A stretch of 64,000 nt of DNA from Pantoea rodasii (GTDB taxonomy: Bacteria > Pseudomonadota > Gammaproteobacteria > Enterobacterales > Enterobacteriaceae), in assembly GCF_002095465.1 (NCBI RefSeq), contig NZ_MLFP01000086.1, forward strand, positions 558,001 through 622,000, given 5' to 3'. The translations under genes and the position numbers were made by a program. This document shows positions 9,432-19,652 of the stretch, in pieces (within the stretch, counting starts at the first letter, position 1; every line of letters begins with the position of its first letter). Below the pieces are notes generated by a model. It did no database searches, had not been told where the DNA came from, and worked only from the letters and a program-made list of their open reading frames with translations.

Positions 9432-9547
9432 TTCATTGTTTTTTAAGTGATTAATTTGGATTGATGCAGATGATCTTTTATCAAAAAAGGGTTAGATCTT
9501 GTGCCGCGATCCCCATTAAGACCCTACTTTTCAGCAAAGGAGTGATT

Positions 9548-10180
9548 ATGAAACTGGCAAAATGCGCGCTGCTGATGGCACTGGCAATCCCTCAACTGGC
9601 ATTGGCACATCAAGCGGGTGATTTCTTTATGCGCGCCGGTAGCGCGACTGTCCGTCCAACCGAAGGCTCTGATAATGTGCTGGGTATGGGCGGCTTTAAC
9701 GTCAGCAATGATACCCAGCTCGGCTTAACTTTTACCTACATGGCCACGGACAATATTGGTGTTGAACTGTTGGCAGCAACGCCGTTCCGCCATAAAGTCG
9801 GCCTTGGCGCCACCGGTAATCTGGCCACCGTGCGCCAGTTGCCGCCCACGCTGATGGCACAATATTATTTCTTCGATAGCAGAAGCCCGGTGCGCCCGTA
9901 TGTTGGCGTGGGTATCAACTACACCACTTTCTACGATGCCAAATTCAATCAAACGGGTCAGGATGCGGGCTTGAGTGATTTAAGCGTAAAAGATTCGTGG
10001 GGCGTGGCAGGTCAGGTGGGTATGGATTATCAAATCAACCGCGATTGGATGCTCAACGCATCATTGTGGTACATGGATATCGATACTGAAGTGAAATTCA
10101 AAGCCAACGGGGAACAGCAGAACATCAACACGCGCATCGATCCGTGGGTGTTCTTCTTTGGTGTGGGTTATCGTTTCTAA
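9548..10180 (+). CDS. ompW: Outer membrane protein OmpW
   Basis: An eight-stranded outer-membrane beta-barrel thought to pass small hydrophobic molecules. The 210-residue protein has a signal peptide ending ALA before HQAGDFF (residue 22). Its beta strands include PVRPYVGVGINYT, and it ends in the aromatic GYRF expected for barrel insertion. The start at 9548 has an AAAGGAG ribosome site; the longer frame from 9461 would hide the signal peptide. An FNR-type site lies upstream. yciEFG, which follow ompW in E. coli, are replaced here by two other exported-protein genes. Confidence 0.95.
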   Translation: MKLAKCALLMALAIPQLALAHQAGDFFMRAGSATVRPTEGSDNVLGMGGFNVSNDTQLGLTFTYMATDNIGVELLAATPFRHKVGLGATGNLATVRQLPPTLMAQYYFFDSRSPVRPYVGVGINYTTFYDAKFNQTGQDAGLSDLSVKDSWGVAGQVGMDYQINRDWMLNASLWYMDIDTEVKFKANGEQQNINTRIDPWVFFFGVGYRF

Positions 10181-10196
10181 AGCAACTTCAGAAACG

Positions 10197-10222
10197 AAAC
10201 GGGCGGCCAAAGGGCCGCCCGT
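10197..10222. terminator. Terminator between ompW and the BON lipoprotein gene
   Basis: ACGGGCGGCC and GGCCGCCCGT (10199-10222) form a GC-rich ten-base stem with an AAAG loop. The minus-strand side runs into TTTCGTTTC, so it mainly serves the minus-strand gene, with convergent ompW sharing the hairpin. Confidence 0.75.
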
Positions 10223-10240
10223 GACATGATCTCGACGCTA

Positions 10241-10555
10241 TTACTTAATCTGCATATTGTTAACCACAGATTTAACCCCTTCCACGCTGCGGGTCACCGT
10301 CACTGCACGGTTTGCCATCTGCGGTGAACTGACAAAGCCGCTTAACTGCACTTTACCCTTAAAGGTTTCAACGTTGATCTCGGTCGATTTCAGCGTGTCA
10401 TCATGCAACAACTGCGCTTTAACCTTGGTAGTGATCACCGTGTCATCCAGATAGCCCCCGGTACCTTCCTGTGTTGCTGTGGGTGCACAGGCGCTAAGTG
10501 TGATCGCCATGACCGCAGCCATCAATAATCCTGCAACGACTTTGAAAAAATTCAT
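10241..10555 (-). CDS. BON-domain lipoprotein
   Basis: A 104-residue exported protein. The hydrophobic N-terminus ends in a lipobox LSAC (Cys about residue 23), and the following Ala-Pro disfavours inner-membrane retention. Residues about 40-104 form one BON domain with the pattern VITTKVKAQLL, EINVETFKGKVQLSGFV and AVTVTRSVEGVKSVVNNM. BON domains are found in osmotic-shock and envelope-maintenance proteins such as OsmY and DolP. This single-domain lipoprotein resembles the small OsmY-like lipoproteins, but I cannot assign a named gene. A GGGAGAT ribosome site precedes the ATG. Confidence 0.85.
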   Translation of the reverse strand: MNFFKVVAGLLMAAVMAITLSACAPTATQEGTGGYLDDTVITTKVKAQLLHDDTLKSTEINVETFKGKVQLSGFVSSPQMANRAVTVTRSVEGVKSVVNNMQIK

Positions 10556-10805
10556 TGGTTATCTCCCTGTCTTAGATGGTGTTTCACCGTAACGAGACGG
10601 TGCGATTAATTGTGGTATGCAGTTCTCAAATCGGCAAATCGCGCAGAGCGAAAAAGTTGGAAATACGCCACTTTTGCCACTTATTGATCCAATTACCGGC
10701 GTTAGGCAAACGGTAGGCTGAAAGTGCAGGGCAAAAGTGATGATAAACAACAAGACAAAGAGCCGCCGCGTAGCACTCCACGCATCTGGCAGGGAAATAA
10801 CAACA

Positions 10806-11243
10806 ATGAAAAAACGTGCCATTCTGACGATAGCGACTATTGGCTATCTGTCCTATCTCCAGCTGTTTGCTTCACAGAATTTGCCGATGCCGAGCGCGCA
10901 GGCAGAACCCTTGATCAACCCGCATCTTGGGACGTTATGTAAGGCCGCGGCTGCCATCAGCTTTGGACGCAACTTCAAGATAATGCAGCTGGACAAAGTG
11001 GATGAGCAGGGCGTGGCGTGGGTACATTACCTGCGGCCATCCGACCATTCACGGTGGGCCGTGCGCTGCCGACTGCAGGGAGACCGGGTGATCTGGATGT
11101 CAGATAATCCGGATAGCAGTGGGCGCTGGCGCGATGGCCCCGAAGACGAGAAGCTCACCTGGCAAATCAGAAACGACAAGCTGACGATGAAGCTGACCTA
11201 TCCGGATGGTTCAGGCGATGAGCAAACTTTCAGGCTGGAATAA
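10806..11243 (+). CDS. Exported protein of unknown function (about 145 residues)
   Basis: I do not recognise this family. The N-terminus MKKRAILTIATIGYLSYLQLF looks like a signal peptide with possible cleavage after AQA (about residue 36). The mature part is soluble with two Cys residues, suggesting a disulfide, and two predicted beta-rich segments (AWVHYLRPSDHSRWAVRCRL and KLTMKLTYPDGSGDEQTFRL). I chose the ATG at 10806, with GGGA nearby; the in-frame ATG at 10737 would bury the signal peptide. It is convergent with trpA. In E. coli this interval holds yciEFG. Confidence 0.75.
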   Translation: MKKRAILTIATIGYLSYLQLFASQNLPMPSAQAEPLINPHLGTLCKAAAAISFGRNFKIMQLDKVDEQGVAWVHYLRPSDHSRWAVRCRLQGDRVIWMSDNPDSSGRWRDGPEDEKLTWQIRNDKLTMKLTYPDGSGDEQTFRLE

Positions 11244-11250
11244 CCAAGTG

Positions 11251-11283
11251 AAGACCTTATCCGCTCGTGCGAATAAGGTCTTG
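11251..11283. terminator. Bidirectional terminator between the exported-protein gene and trpA
   Basis: AAGACCTTAT (11251-11260) pairs with ATAAGGTCTT (11273-11282) around an inner CGC/GCG stem. It sits between convergent genes and immediately after the trp operon on the minus strand. Confidence 0.8.
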
Positions 11284-11288
11284 AGGAC

Positions 11289-12092
11289 TTAACGTGTACC
11301 GGCTTTCAGGTCACTGACAAAGGCTTTCAGTTCCGCTAACAATGTGGCGGGATCGTTCTGATTACGTTCAATGATTTTCACAATTGCTGAGCCGGAAATG
11401 GCACCCGCCGCGCCCGCCGCAATCGCTTCTCTCACCTGGCTGGCTTCCGAAATACCAAAGCCCTGCAACGGTGGCGCAGCGTGGTATTCGCGCAGTTTAT
11501 CAATCAAATGATTCAACGGCTGGCTGGCGCGATTCTCAGCACCGGTGACACCTGCGCGAGACAGCAGATAAGTATAACCGCGACCGTGTGAGGCGATCTC
11601 ACGCAGCAAATCATCATCTGCATTCGGCGGGCAGATGAAGATCGGCGCCACGTTATGACGCATCGCAGCCTGACGGAACGGCGCAGATTCCTCGATCGGC
11701 ACATCCGCTACCAGCACCGAATCGACGCCGACGGCTTCGCACTGCGCGTAAAAGTTCTCGATGCCTTTGCTGAACACCAGGTTGGCGTACATCAACAATC
11801 CAATCGGCAGTTCAGGGTATTTCTGGCGCACGGCGGCAAGGATTTCGAAACACTGCGCGACCGTGGTGCCTGCCGCGAAAGCTCGCAGAGTGGCGCCCTG
11901 AATCGTTGGGCCGTCTGCCAGCGGATCGGAGAACGGAATGCCAAGCTCTAACGCATCCGCTCCACCTTCCACCAGCGTGTCGATGATCTTCAGCGACAGT
12001 TCAGGGGTCGGATCGCCAAGGGTCACGAAAGGCACAAAGGCGCCTTCTTTCTTCGCCGACAGACGTTGAAACAGCTGATTATAACGTTCCAT
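11289..12092 (-). CDS. trpA: Tryptophan synthase alpha subunit
   Basis: Cleaves indole-3-glycerol phosphate to indole and glyceraldehyde 3-phosphate, passing indole to TrpB through the complex tunnel. The 267-residue TIM barrel includes the catalytic Glu in [19 protein letters not shown] (about residue 49) and Asp about 60. The phosphate-binding [10 protein letters not shown] lies near residue 211. The ATG overlaps the trpB stop by one base, indicating coupled translation. It is the last gene of the trp operon. Confidence 0.98.
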   Translation of the reverse strand: MERYNQLFQRLSAKKEGAFVPFVTLGDPTPELSLKIIDTLVEGGADALELGIPFSDPLADGPTIQGATLRAFAAGTTVAQCFEILAAVRQKYPELPIGLLMYANLVFSKGIENFYAQCEAVGVDSVLVADVPIEESAPFRQAAMRHNVAPIFICPPNADDDLLREIASHGRGYTYLLSRAGVTGAENRASQPLNHLIDKLREYHAAPPLQGFGISEASQVREAIAAGAAGAISGSAIVKIIERNQNDPATLLAELKAFVSDLKAGTR

Positions 12093-13285
12093 CAGATCTC
12101 TCCCTTAGCTTTCAAAATATCGTGAACGGTGAAGATGTCTTTGTCGCCGCGACCGGAAAGGTTAACTACCAGCAACTGCTCTTTCTCTGGGTTTTCGCGG
12201 ATCATTTTCAGCGCATGCGCCAGGGCATGAGAGGATTCCAGGGCCGGAATAATGCCTTCTGCACGGCAAAGCTCTTTAAAGGCTGACAGCGCTTCATCAT
12301 CAGTAATCGACACATATTCTGCGCGACCAATGCTATTGAGATGGGCATGCTGCGGGCCTACGGATGGGAAGTCGAGTCCCGCCGAAATTGAGTAGGACTC
12401 CTCAATCTGGCCTTCTTCGGTCTGCATCATCGGCGCTTTCATACCAAAATAGATACCCACGCGGCCATGCTTAAGGGGCGCACCGTGTTCACCGGTTTCA
12501 ATGCCGTGACCGGCAGGTTCAACGCCGATCAGACCGACGCTGGTGTCATCAATAAAATCAGCGAACATGCCAATGGCATTCGAACCGCCACCGACACAGG
12601 CCAGGATGGCATCAGGCAAACGGCCTTCACGCTCGAGAATCTGCGCTTTGGTTTCTTCACCGATCATACGCTGGAATTCACGTACGATGGTCGGGAACGG
12701 ATGCGGACCCGCCGCCGTGCCAAGCATATAGTGCGCGGTTTCGTAGCTGCCAGACCAGTCACGCAGCGCCTCGTTACAGGCATCTTTCAGCGTGGCCGAG
12801 CCGCTGTGCACCGGAATCACTTCGGCGCCCATCAAACGCATACGGAACACGTTGGGTGACTGGCGCTCAACATCTTTCGCGCCCATGTAAATACGACATT
12901 TCATGCCGAGCAGTGCGCAAGCCAGTGCTGAAGCCACACCGTGCTGTCCGGCACCGGTTTCGGCGATGATTTCATTTTTACCCATACGTTTGGCCAGCAG
13001 CGCTTGTCCCAGCACCTGGTTAGTTTTGTGCGCACCGCCGTGCAGTAAATCTTCGCGCTTCAGGTACAAACGGGTTTTAGTGCCTTTGGTCAGATTGGTG
13101 CACAGCGTCAACGCGGTAGGGCGGCCGGCATAGTTTTTCAGCAGATCGGTGAATTCAGCCTGAAATTCAGGATCGCGCTGCGCTTCCACAAAGGCGCTTT
13201 CCAACTGGCGCAGAGCGGGCATCAAGATCTGCGGAACATATTGACCGCCAAACTCGCCAAAGTAGGGATTCAATAACGTAGTCAT
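12092..13285 (-). CDS. trpB: Tryptophan synthase beta subunit
   Basis: PLP enzyme that condenses indole with serine to give tryptophan. The 397-residue protein carries the PLP lysine in [13 protein letters not shown] (about residue 87), the catalytic Glu in [10 protein letters not shown], and the phosphate cup [10 protein letters not shown]. The ribosome site AGGAAG lies just before the ATG. A 45-base gap separates it from the upstream trpCF gene. Confidence 0.98.
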   Translation of the reverse strand: MTTLLNPYFGEFGGQYVPQILMPALRQLESAFVEAQRDPEFQAEFTDLLKNYAGRPTALTLCTNLTKGTKTRLYLKREDLLHGGAHKTNQVLGQALLAKRMGKNEIIAETGAGQHGVASALACALLGMKCRIYMGAKDVERQSPNVFRMRLMGAEVIPVHSGSATLKDACNEALRDWSGSYETAHYMLGTAAGPHPFPTIVREFQRMIGEETKAQILEREGRLPDAILACVGGGSNAIGMFADFIDDTSVGLIGVEPAGHGIETGEHGAPLKHGRVGIYFGMKAPMMQTEEGQIEESYSISAGLDFPSVGPQHAHLNSIGRAEYVSITDDEALSAFKELCRAEGIIPALESSHALAHALKMIRENPEKEQLLVVNLSGRGDKDIFTVHDILKAKGEI

Positions 13286-13330
13286 CTTTCATCTTCCTTA
13301 TGCGGCCCGCGCATCGGCGGGCGAGCGAAA

Positions 13331-14696
13331 TTAATAGGCGCGCAGCGTGCGGAATACCGCCGCGACTTTACTGGCATCTTTGATGCCGGGCGCGGATTCA
13401 ACGCCGGAGTTAAAGTCCAGCCCCGCGCAGCCAAGTTGGGCAGCTTCCACGCAGTTGTCTGCGCTTAATCCGCCAGCCAGCAGCACATTGCTCAGATCTT
13501 CACCCTGAAGCAATGTCCAGTCGAAGCGCTGTCCGCTGCCGCCCTGGCCATTATCAAACACGTAACGATCAACATGCGGCCAATCGCGTGCTGGAAGGCT
13601 GCCGCTGATGCTCAGCGCCTTCCAAATTTTCACCTCTTTAGGCAGGGCGCTGCGCAGTTGTGCGACGAACGCCTGATCTTCATCCCCGTGCAATTGCACT
13701 GCGGAAAGTTTAAGTGACGCGGCATGCGTGACAATGTCACTTGCAGAGTTGTTGCGAAATACACCGACATACTTCAGTGGTGCAGCAGCCATTACGTTCT
13801 GCGCCTGCTCGGCGCTGACTTTACGCGGTGAGCCTTCAGCAAAATAACGCCGCCATAAATGGCGCCCGCTTCGTGTGCGGTGCGCGCATCTTCAGGTCGG
13901 GTCAGGCCACAGACTTTGTTGTCGCCGAGTAATACGCGACGCACGCCGGTGTTGAGATCGGCTTCTTCCATCAGGGCTGAACCAATCAGGAAACCGTTGG
14001 CGAAGTGGCTCAGCTCACGGATTTGTGCATAGTTGTGAATGCCAGACTCGCTAATGACCGTCACTCCGTGGCCCAAACGTGCAGCCAGTTGGCGGGTGCG
14101 ATTCAGGTCAATAGACAGATCGCGCAGGTCGCGGTTATTGATGCCGACCACTTTTGCTTCCAGCGCAATGGCGCGTTCCAGCTCTTCTTCATTACTGACT
14201 TCAGTCAGTACGCCCATTTTCAGGCTGTGTGCTACTGCAGCGAGTTGACGATATTGCTCATCATCCAGCACCGACAGCATCAGCAAAATGGCGTCGGCCT
14301 GATAATGGCGCGCCAGGTAAATTTGGTAAGGATCGATAATGAAATCTTTGCACAGGACCGGCTGCGTAATTGCGGCGCTGACGATCGGCAGGAATTCAAA
14401 ATCCCCCTGGAAATATTTCTCGTCAGTTAAGACGGAAACGGCCGAGGCATAATGACGATAGACGCCAGCGATGGCCGCAGGATCAAAATCTTCACGGATC
14501 AGACCTTTCGACGGGGAGGCTTTTTTGCATTCCAGGATGAACACGGTGCGCGTGCCGCGCAGCGCATCGTAAAATGGCGTCCTGCAGGCTGCAAGCTGTT
14601 CTGGAAAGTCGCCAGCGGCTGCTGTGCCTTGCGTGCTTCAACCCAGACGGCTTTATCCTGAACAATTTTCTCTAAAACGGTGCCCTTGATACTCAT
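13331..14696 (-). pseudogene. trpCF: Bifunctional TrpCF (indole-3-glycerol phosphate synthase / phosphoribosylanthranilate isomerase), two frameshifts
   Basis: Fusion enzyme for two consecutive steps: TrpF isomerises phosphoribosylanthranilate and TrpC closes the indole ring. The TrpC half starts MSIKGTVLEKIV at 14696, one base after the trpD stop. The frame breaks after QPAGRHF at the A4 run 14571-14574 (one base short) and resumes at FILECKKASPSKG, with the catalytic Lys. It breaks again after GAIYGGVI at the A4 run 13841-13844 and resumes as AAAPLKYVGVFRN through the TrpF half to TAA at 13331. Both corrections restore the usual length of about 450 residues. Two equal one-base homopolymer losses in one gene point to sequencing error. 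Confidence 0.93.
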
Positions 14697-14697
14697 C

Positions 14698-15699
14698 TCA
14701 TCCTCTCGCTGCCAGAGCAACAACGCGCTCGTAAGCCTGACCACTGCGAATTGCGGTGATGGCGCGCTGTGCGTTGTCGCGCAAATCTTCATTTCCGAAT
14801 ACTTTCAGCAACATTGCGACGTTGACCGCAACGGCCTGCTCATGGGCCGGCTGGCCTTTACCCTGGAGTAAACGCGCCAGAATGTCACGGTTTTCTTCCG
14901 GCGTGCCGCCCGCCAGGGCTTCTTTATCATGGTAGCCAAAACCGAAGTCTTCGGGTGTCAGCTGATAACCGGTAATCTCACCGTCACGCAACTCAGCAAC
15001 CTGAGTTGGGCTGTGCAGCGCCACTTCATCCATACCGCCGCCATGCACCACTGCCGCACGCTGATAGCCGAGTACTTTCAGGGTTTGAGCAATCGGCAGC
15101 ACCAGTTCCGGGCTGTAAACGCCGATCACTGCCAGCGGGGGGCGCGCCGGATTGATTAATGGACCCAGCACGTTAAACAGCGTGCGGGTTTTTAACTGTT
15201 GGCGCACCGGCATCGCGTGACGGAAACCGCTGTGATATTGCGGTGCGAACAGGAAGCAGACATTGAGATCGTCCAGTGCTTTGCGCGCTTTTTCAGCCGG
15301 CATATCCAAATCGATGCCAAAGGCGGCCAGCAAGTCGGACGAACCGGATTTGCTCGAAACGCTACGATTGCCATGCTTAGCCACTTTCAACCCGCACGTC
15401 GCCGCGACAAACGCACTGGCGGTGGAGATGTTAATGCTGTTACTGCCGTCACCGCCGGTGCCAACGATATCGGCAAAGGTGTAATCGGGGCGCGGGAACG
15501 GTTTGGCATCTTCCAGCAGCGCCGTGGCGGCCCCCGCGATCTCTTCCGGGCGCTCGCCACGGACTTTCATGGCAATCAGCGCGGCAGCCAGTTGGGTTGG
15601 CTCCAGCTGGCCTTTAATAATGGCGCTAAACAGCTGATGGCTTTCCGCCTGGCTCAGGGTTTGGGCCTGATAAAGTTTTTCCAGAATAGTTTGCATCAT
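14698..15699 (-). CDS. trpD: Anthranilate phosphoribosyltransferase
   Basis: Transfers the phosphoribosyl group of PRPP to anthranilate, the second pathway step. The 333-residue protein has the PRPP-binding [14 protein letters not shown] (about residue 80), NVLGPLINP and a C-terminal GGTPEEN. It is a stand-alone enzyme here, whereas E. coli fuses it behind the TrpG glutaminase domain. The gap to trpG is ten bases and trpCF begins one base after its stop. Confidence 0.97.
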   Translation of the reverse strand: MMQTILEKLYQAQTLSQAESHQLFSAIIKGQLEPTQLAAALIAMKVRGERPEEIAGAATALLEDAKPFPRPDYTFADIVGTGGDGSNSINISTASAFVAATCGLKVAKHGNRSVSSKSGSSDLLAAFGIDLDMPAEKARKALDDLNVCFLFAPQYHSGFRHAMPVRQQLKTRTLFNVLGPLINPARPPLAVIGVYSPELVLPIAQTLKVLGYQRAAVVHGGGMDEVALHSPTQVAELRDGEITGYQLTPEDFGFGYHDKEALAGGTPEENRDILARLLQGKGQPAHEQAVAVNVAMLLKVFGNEDLRDNAQRAITAIRSGQAYERVVALAARG

Positions 15700-15709
15700 A
15701 ATCTCCCTA

Positions 15710-16291
15710 TTATTTCGTCAGCGCCCAGGCCAGCGTTTGCTCTAACAAACGTGCGCCCTGGGTGGTGAGAATGGATTCAGGGTGGAACTGGAAGCCACAC
15801 ACACGGTCGGCATCGTGGCGCACGGCCATCACCATTCCGTTATAACTGGCGTTAACCGTCAATTCGGCTGGCGTGTTGCTGCCCACCAGCGAGTGATAAC
15901 GCGCCACTGGCAGTGGATTGCTCAGGCCGGTAAACATCCCTTCACCATCGTGATTAATCGAAGAGGCTTTACCGTGCAGGATCTCGCCTGCCTGGCCAAC
16001 GTGACCGCCGTAAGCTTCGACAATCGCCTGATGTCCGAGGCAGATGCCGATAATCGGCAGACGACCACGCAGCGCCTGCAGTAACGCGGGCATGCAGCCG
16101 GCGTCTTTTGGTGCACCCGGACCTGGCGAGAGCATCAGCACCGGATTTTCCATCTGTTGCAGGCGTTCAATCAGCACATCAGCGGGCACATTGTTGCGGT
16201 AAATCACCACGTTGTGGCCAAAGGTACGCAGCTGATCAACGAGGTTGTAGGTAAAGGAGTCGATGTTATCGAGCAGCAGGATATCGGCCAT
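15710..16291 (-). CDS. trpG: Anthranilate synthase component II (glutamine amidotransferase)
   Basis: Supplies ammonia from glutamine to TrpE. The 193-residue class I amidotransferase shows [16 protein letters not shown] at the N-terminus, the nucleophile elbow GICLGHQA (Cys about residue 84) and the catalytic His-Glu in FQFHPES (about residues 170-174). It ends as a separate protein with no phosphoribosyltransferase domain. Its ATG overlaps the trpE stop by one base, ensuring balanced subunit synthesis. Confidence 0.97.
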   Translation of the reverse strand: MADILLLDNIDSFTYNLVDQLRTFGHNVVIYRNNVPADVLIERLQQMENPVLMLSPGPGAPKDAGCMPALLQALRGRLPIIGICLGHQAIVEAYGGHVGQAGEILHGKASSINHDGEGMFTGLSNPLPVARYHSLVGSNTPAELTVNASYNGMVMAVRHDADRVCGFQFHPESILTTQGARLLEQTLAWALTK

Positions 16292-17853
16292 CAGAAAATC
16301 TCCTTGCAGTGATGGGCAGTGGCGATGGCACGCAATACCGCGCGCGCTTTGTTGCGGCTTTCATCCGCTTCAGCCTGAGGCTGTGAATCCAGAACGACAC
16401 CGGCCCCGGCTTGTACCGTGGCAACGCCGTCTTCCACCCATGCGGAGCGGATCACAATGCAGGTATCCAGATCGCCGTGTGCAGTGAAATATCCGACCGC
16501 ACCACCGTAGCTGCCACGACGCGTGCCTTCTTTCTGCGCAATCAGCTGCATGGCACGCACTTTCGGTGCACCGCTCAAGGTGCCCATGTTCATGCAGGCG
16601 CGATACGCATGCAGCACATCGAGGTCGTTACGCAGTGTGCCCACCACACGAGAAACCAGATGCATAACAAATGAGTAGCGATCTACTTTAGTGAGGTCGG
16701 CCACATAACGGCTGCCGGGCACGCAGATGCGCGCTAAATCGTTACGTGCCAGATCCACCAACATCAGATGTTCAGCCAGTTCTTTATGGTCGGTGCGCAT
16801 TTCCAGTTCGATACGGCTGTCGAGATCGCGGTCCAGTGAACCATCGGCATGACGTCCGCGTGGACGCGTCCCGGCAATCGGGTAGATCTCAATCTGACGA
16901 GAGGTGGCATCATATTTCAGTGAGCTTTCAGGTGATGCGCCAAACAGTGCAAAGTCCTGATCCTGCATAAAGAACATATACGGGCTGGGATTACTGTGTT
17001 TCAGCGTGTCATAAGCGGCCAGCGGAGAAGGGCACGGCAGGGAGAAACGACGTGATGGCACCACCTGGAAGATTTCGCCGATGCGAATCGCTTCCTGCAT
17101 CTCGCGTACCACTTCGCAATACTCTTCATCACTCTGGTTGGTGCTCAACGCCATCTGTTCAACACGCTGCACTGGCAGTGCGGGGGCAGGCTGTGCCATC
17201 TGACCACGAAGTTGCTCAATGCGGCTTTGCAGGCGCTGGAATTCGCTGGTGGACGGGCTAAACAGGCTGGCCTGCAGGCGAGCGGTGCGGGTCTGGTGGT
17301 CGATAACCAGTAAAGTTTCGGCCAAATAGAAGCAGTAATCCGGGCAGCTTTGCTCGTTGCGCAGTGCGGGTAAATCTTCGAATCCGGCCACCAGATCATA
17401 AGCAAACAGGCCGCCGAGGAACATCGCTTCACGCTCTTCCTCTGGGCTGTTCACCAGCTGCGGAATCAGGCGCAGCGCGTCGAAAACAGACAGTGCTTTC
17501 AAACGTGAATCTTCATCGTGCAAACCCTGAGGCAGCGGGAAATGCAGCACGCGGCCATCCGGACGCGCTTCGATTCTGACATCCTGCGGCAGCGCGTCAT
17601 CCAGAAGTGGCAGAATGGTGCGGCCATTCTCAGACAGCGCCTGTAACGTCACCACGTTACCCAAAGCACTAATGCGCAGGGCGCTATCCACAATCAGTAA
17701 GCTTTTCAGATTCTTTTTGCTGTCGATATCGGCGGATTCAAGCAGCAGTGTTGCCGGACGTGCGCCGCAAATTTGATGGAACACTGCGGCCGGATCTTCG
17801 CGGTAGGGCGCGGTACCGGTAATCAACTTCAATGTAGGTTTCGCATTTGCCAT
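16291..17853 (-). CDS. trpE: Anthranilate synthase component I
   Basis: Converts chorismate and ammonia to anthranilate; tryptophan inhibits it. The 520-residue length matches the E. coli enzyme. The feedback-binding [11 protein letters not shown] segment is near residue 35, and the chorismate-binding domain holds the hallmark PIAGTRPRG (about residue 327) and the C-terminal [17 protein letters not shown]. It is the first structural gene of the operon behind trpL and the attenuator. Confidence 0.98.
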   Translation of the reverse strand: MANAKPTLKLITGTAPYREDPAAVFHQICGARPATLLLESADIDSKKNLKSLLIVDSALRISALGNVVTLQALSENGRTILPLLDDALPQDVRIEARPDGRVLHFPLPQGLHDEDSRLKALSVFDALRLIPQLVNSPEEEREAMFLGGLFAYDLVAGFEDLPALRNEQSCPDYCFYLAETLLVIDHQTRTARLQASLFSPSTSEFQRLQSRIEQLRGQMAQPAPALPVQRVEQMALSTNQSDEEYCEVVREMQEAIRIGEIFQVVPSRRFSLPCPSPLAAYDTLKHSNPSPYMFFMQDQDFALFGASPESSLKYDATSRQIEIYPIAGTRPRGRHADGSLDRDLDSRIELEMRTDHKELAEHLMLVDLARNDLARICVPGSRYVADLTKVDRYSFVMHLVSRVVGTLRNDLDVLHAYRACMNMGTLSGAPKVRAMQLIAQKEGTRRGSYGGAVGYFTAHGDLDTCIVIRSAWVEDGVATVQAGAGVVLDSQPQAEADESRNKARAVLRAIATAHHCKEIF

Positions 17854-17877
17854 TATTGTAATCTCTGAATTTCGCTC

Positions 17878-17904
17878 AAAAAAAAGCCCGCTCGGTGGCG
17901 GGCT
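17878..17904 (-). terminator. trp attenuator terminator
   Basis: On the minus strand AGCCCGC, a CACCGA loop and GCGGGCT precede a run of eight T. It lies between trpL and trpE, 24 bases before the trpE ATG, and acts as the regulated terminator of the leader. Confidence 0.93.
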
Positions 17905-17922
17905 CAGGTATCTGCACAGCGG

Positions 17923-18006
17923 TTACGCAAGATGTGCACGACGACGTTGCCCGTTTAGGGGAACATCGCGCCACCAACCTTTTGCATGCGTACCAAACAT
18001 AGCCAT
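17923..18006 (-). CDS. trpL: trp operon leader peptide TrpL
   Basis: A 27-residue peptide MAMFGTHAKGWWRDVPLNGQ plus RRRAHLA, with two adjacent Trp codons (residues 11-12). Their slow translation in low tryptophan would stall the ribosome and prevent the attenuator hairpin. The start at 18006 follows a GGGTA ribosome site that lines up with the E. coli trpL leader. A second ATG two codons later (18000) is possible. Apart from the tandem Trp the peptide sequence differs from the E. coli leader. Confidence 0.88.
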   Translation of the reverse strand: MAMFGTHAKGWWRDVPLNGQRRRAHLA

Positions 18007-18033
18007 GATGAAATACCCGTTACGTGTGAACTT

Positions 18034-18069
18034 GTGTACTAGTTAACTGGTTCAGGCGAAAAAAGTCAA
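18034..18069 (-). promoter_or_regulatory. trp promoter and TrpR operator
   Basis: On the minus strand the -35 box is TTGACT (18064-18069), the spacer is 17 bases and the -10 box is TTAACT (18041-18046). The -10 region lies inside the near-palindrome GAACCAGTTAACTAGTAC, a close match to the E. coli trp operator core ACTAGTTAACTAGT. TrpR binding would block RNA polymerase directly. Confidence 0.93.
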
Positions 18070-18136
18070 TACCCTTTTTCAGTCAGGGTCAAAATCGTTA
18101 TTATGCCTGCCGAGTTAAGCCGTTGCTGGAGTCACC

Positions 18137-19019
18137 TTGTCGGATATTGCCCGTTTTCCCCTTTACGATTTACACAGTCATACCCAAGCGTCTGATGGTT
18201 TGTTAACCCCTACTGCGTTAGTGCAGCGTGCCGTCGAGATGAAAGTGGGCGTGCTGGCCATTACCGATCACGACACCGTTGCCGGTGTGGCGGAAGCGCA
18301 AGCCGTGGTGCAGCAACAGGATCTGCCGATTCGTATCCTGGCGGGCTTGGAAGCCTCAACGCTGTGGGAAAACCACGAAATTCATATTGTGGGTTTGAAC
18401 GTGGATTGCCAGCACCCGGCATTGACATCATTTCTGGCACACCAGCATCAATGCCGTGCAGAACGCGCACAGTTGATCGCCGAAAGGTTAGACCGGGCAC
18501 GCATTCCCGATGCGCTAGCGGGGGCACAGCGTTTGGCGCAGGGCGGTGTCATCACCCGGGGGCATTTCGCCCGTTATCTGGTTGAGATCGGCAAAGCCGA
18601 TAATATGGCGCAGGTGTTTAAGAACTATCTCGCCCGAGGGAAACCGGCTACGTGCCGCCGCAATGGTGTACAATTAAACAAGCTATTGATGCCATTCATC
18701 ATTCTGGCGGCGTCGCGGTACTTGCGCATCCGGCCCGCTATGGTTTGTCCGCCAAATGGCTTAAACGTTTGGTTGCCCATTTTGCGGAAGTCGGTGGTGA
18801 TGCAATGGAAGTGGCGCAGTGTCAGCAGGCACCCAACGAACGCACGCAGCTCGCAACTTATGCACGTGACAATCAGCTGGCAGCATCGCAGGGATCCGAT
18901 TTTCACCAACCTGTCCGTGGATAGAACTGGGGCGCAAACTATGGCTGCCGGGCGGCGTTGAACCCGTTTGGGAACGCTTTCCCGCGCTGGCGCCAGCCGT
19001 GGCTATTGCAGACAGGTGA
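18137..19019 (+). pseudogene. rnm: RNase AM / 3',5'-nucleoside bisphosphate phosphatase (YciV), two frameshifts
   Basis: PHP-domain metal enzyme that trims RNA 5' ends, including rRNA, and removes the 3'-phosphate of nucleoside bisphosphates. The TTG start at 18137 gives MSDIARFPLYDLHSHTQASDG, with the metal-binding HSH and later ITDHD, E and H residues. The frame breaks after LARGK at the A3 run 18641-18643 (one A short) and resumes as [20 protein letters not shown]. It breaks again after DFHQP at CC 18910-18911 (one C short), with the restored end at TGA 19017-19019. The C/G site is the only non-A/T indel of the set. Corrected length is about 294 residues. Divergent from trpL. Confidence 0.9.
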
Positions 19020-19031
19020 TATGAGGTTTTT

Positions 19032-19652
19032 ATGAGTCAACTTTTTCACATTCATCCCGATAACCCGCAACCGCGCCTTGTGAATCAAGCGGTGGATTAT
19101 CTCAATAAAGGTAGTGTGATTGTCTATCCAACCGATTCCGGTTACGCGCTCGGTTGTCGTTTGGAAGAGAAGAATGCCATGGAGCGAATCTGTCGTATTC
19201 GCCAGTTAGATGGCAATCACAACTTTACGCTGATGTGCCGCGATCTGTCTGAACTGTCGACCTACTCACAGGTGGACAACACCGCGTTTCGCATATTGAA
19301 AAACAATACGCCAGGCAACTACACGTTTATTCTCAAAGCGACCAAGGAAGTGCCGCGTCGTTTGATGAATGACAAGCGTAAAACCATCGGTCTGCGCGTG
19401 CCGTCAAATCCGGTAGCGCTGGCGCTGCTCGAACGTCTGAATGAGCCGATGATGTCTACCTCGCTCATGTTGCCAGGCAATGACTTCACCGAATCCGATC
19501 CGGAAGAGATTCAGCACAGCATTGGTAAGCTGGTGGATCTGATCATTGATGGCGGCACATTGGGCCAGCAGCCAACAACCGTGATCGATCTCACCAGCGA
19601 TGTACCCGTCGTAGTACGTGAAGGGGTGGGCGACACGCGCCCATTCCTCTAA
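19032..19652 (+). CDS. yciO: YciO, Sua5/YrdC/YwlC-family protein
   Basis: A 206-residue protein of the fold that in TsaC/Sua5 makes threonylcarbamoyl-AMP for tRNA t6A. YciO itself is related but reported to act weakly or differently, so its role is uncertain. Family features include VIVYPTDSGYALGC (about residue 33), the KRxRxxxxxHNFTL-like segment LDGNHNFTLMCRDLSEL, and the TTVIDLT motif near residue 186. The start lies 12 bases after the restored rnm end, so the two are likely co-transcribed. Its stop abuts the next gene's stop with no gap. Confidence 0.94.
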   Translation: MSQLFHIHPDNPQPRLVNQAVDYLNKGSVIVYPTDSGYALGCRLEEKNAMERICRIRQLDGNHNFTLMCRDLSELSTYSQVDNTAFRILKNNTPGNYTFILKATKEVPRRLMNDKRKTIGLRVPSNPVALALLERLNEPMMSTSLMLPGNDFTESDPEEIQHSIGKLVDLIIDGGTLGQQPTTVIDLTSDVPVVVREGVGDTRPFL

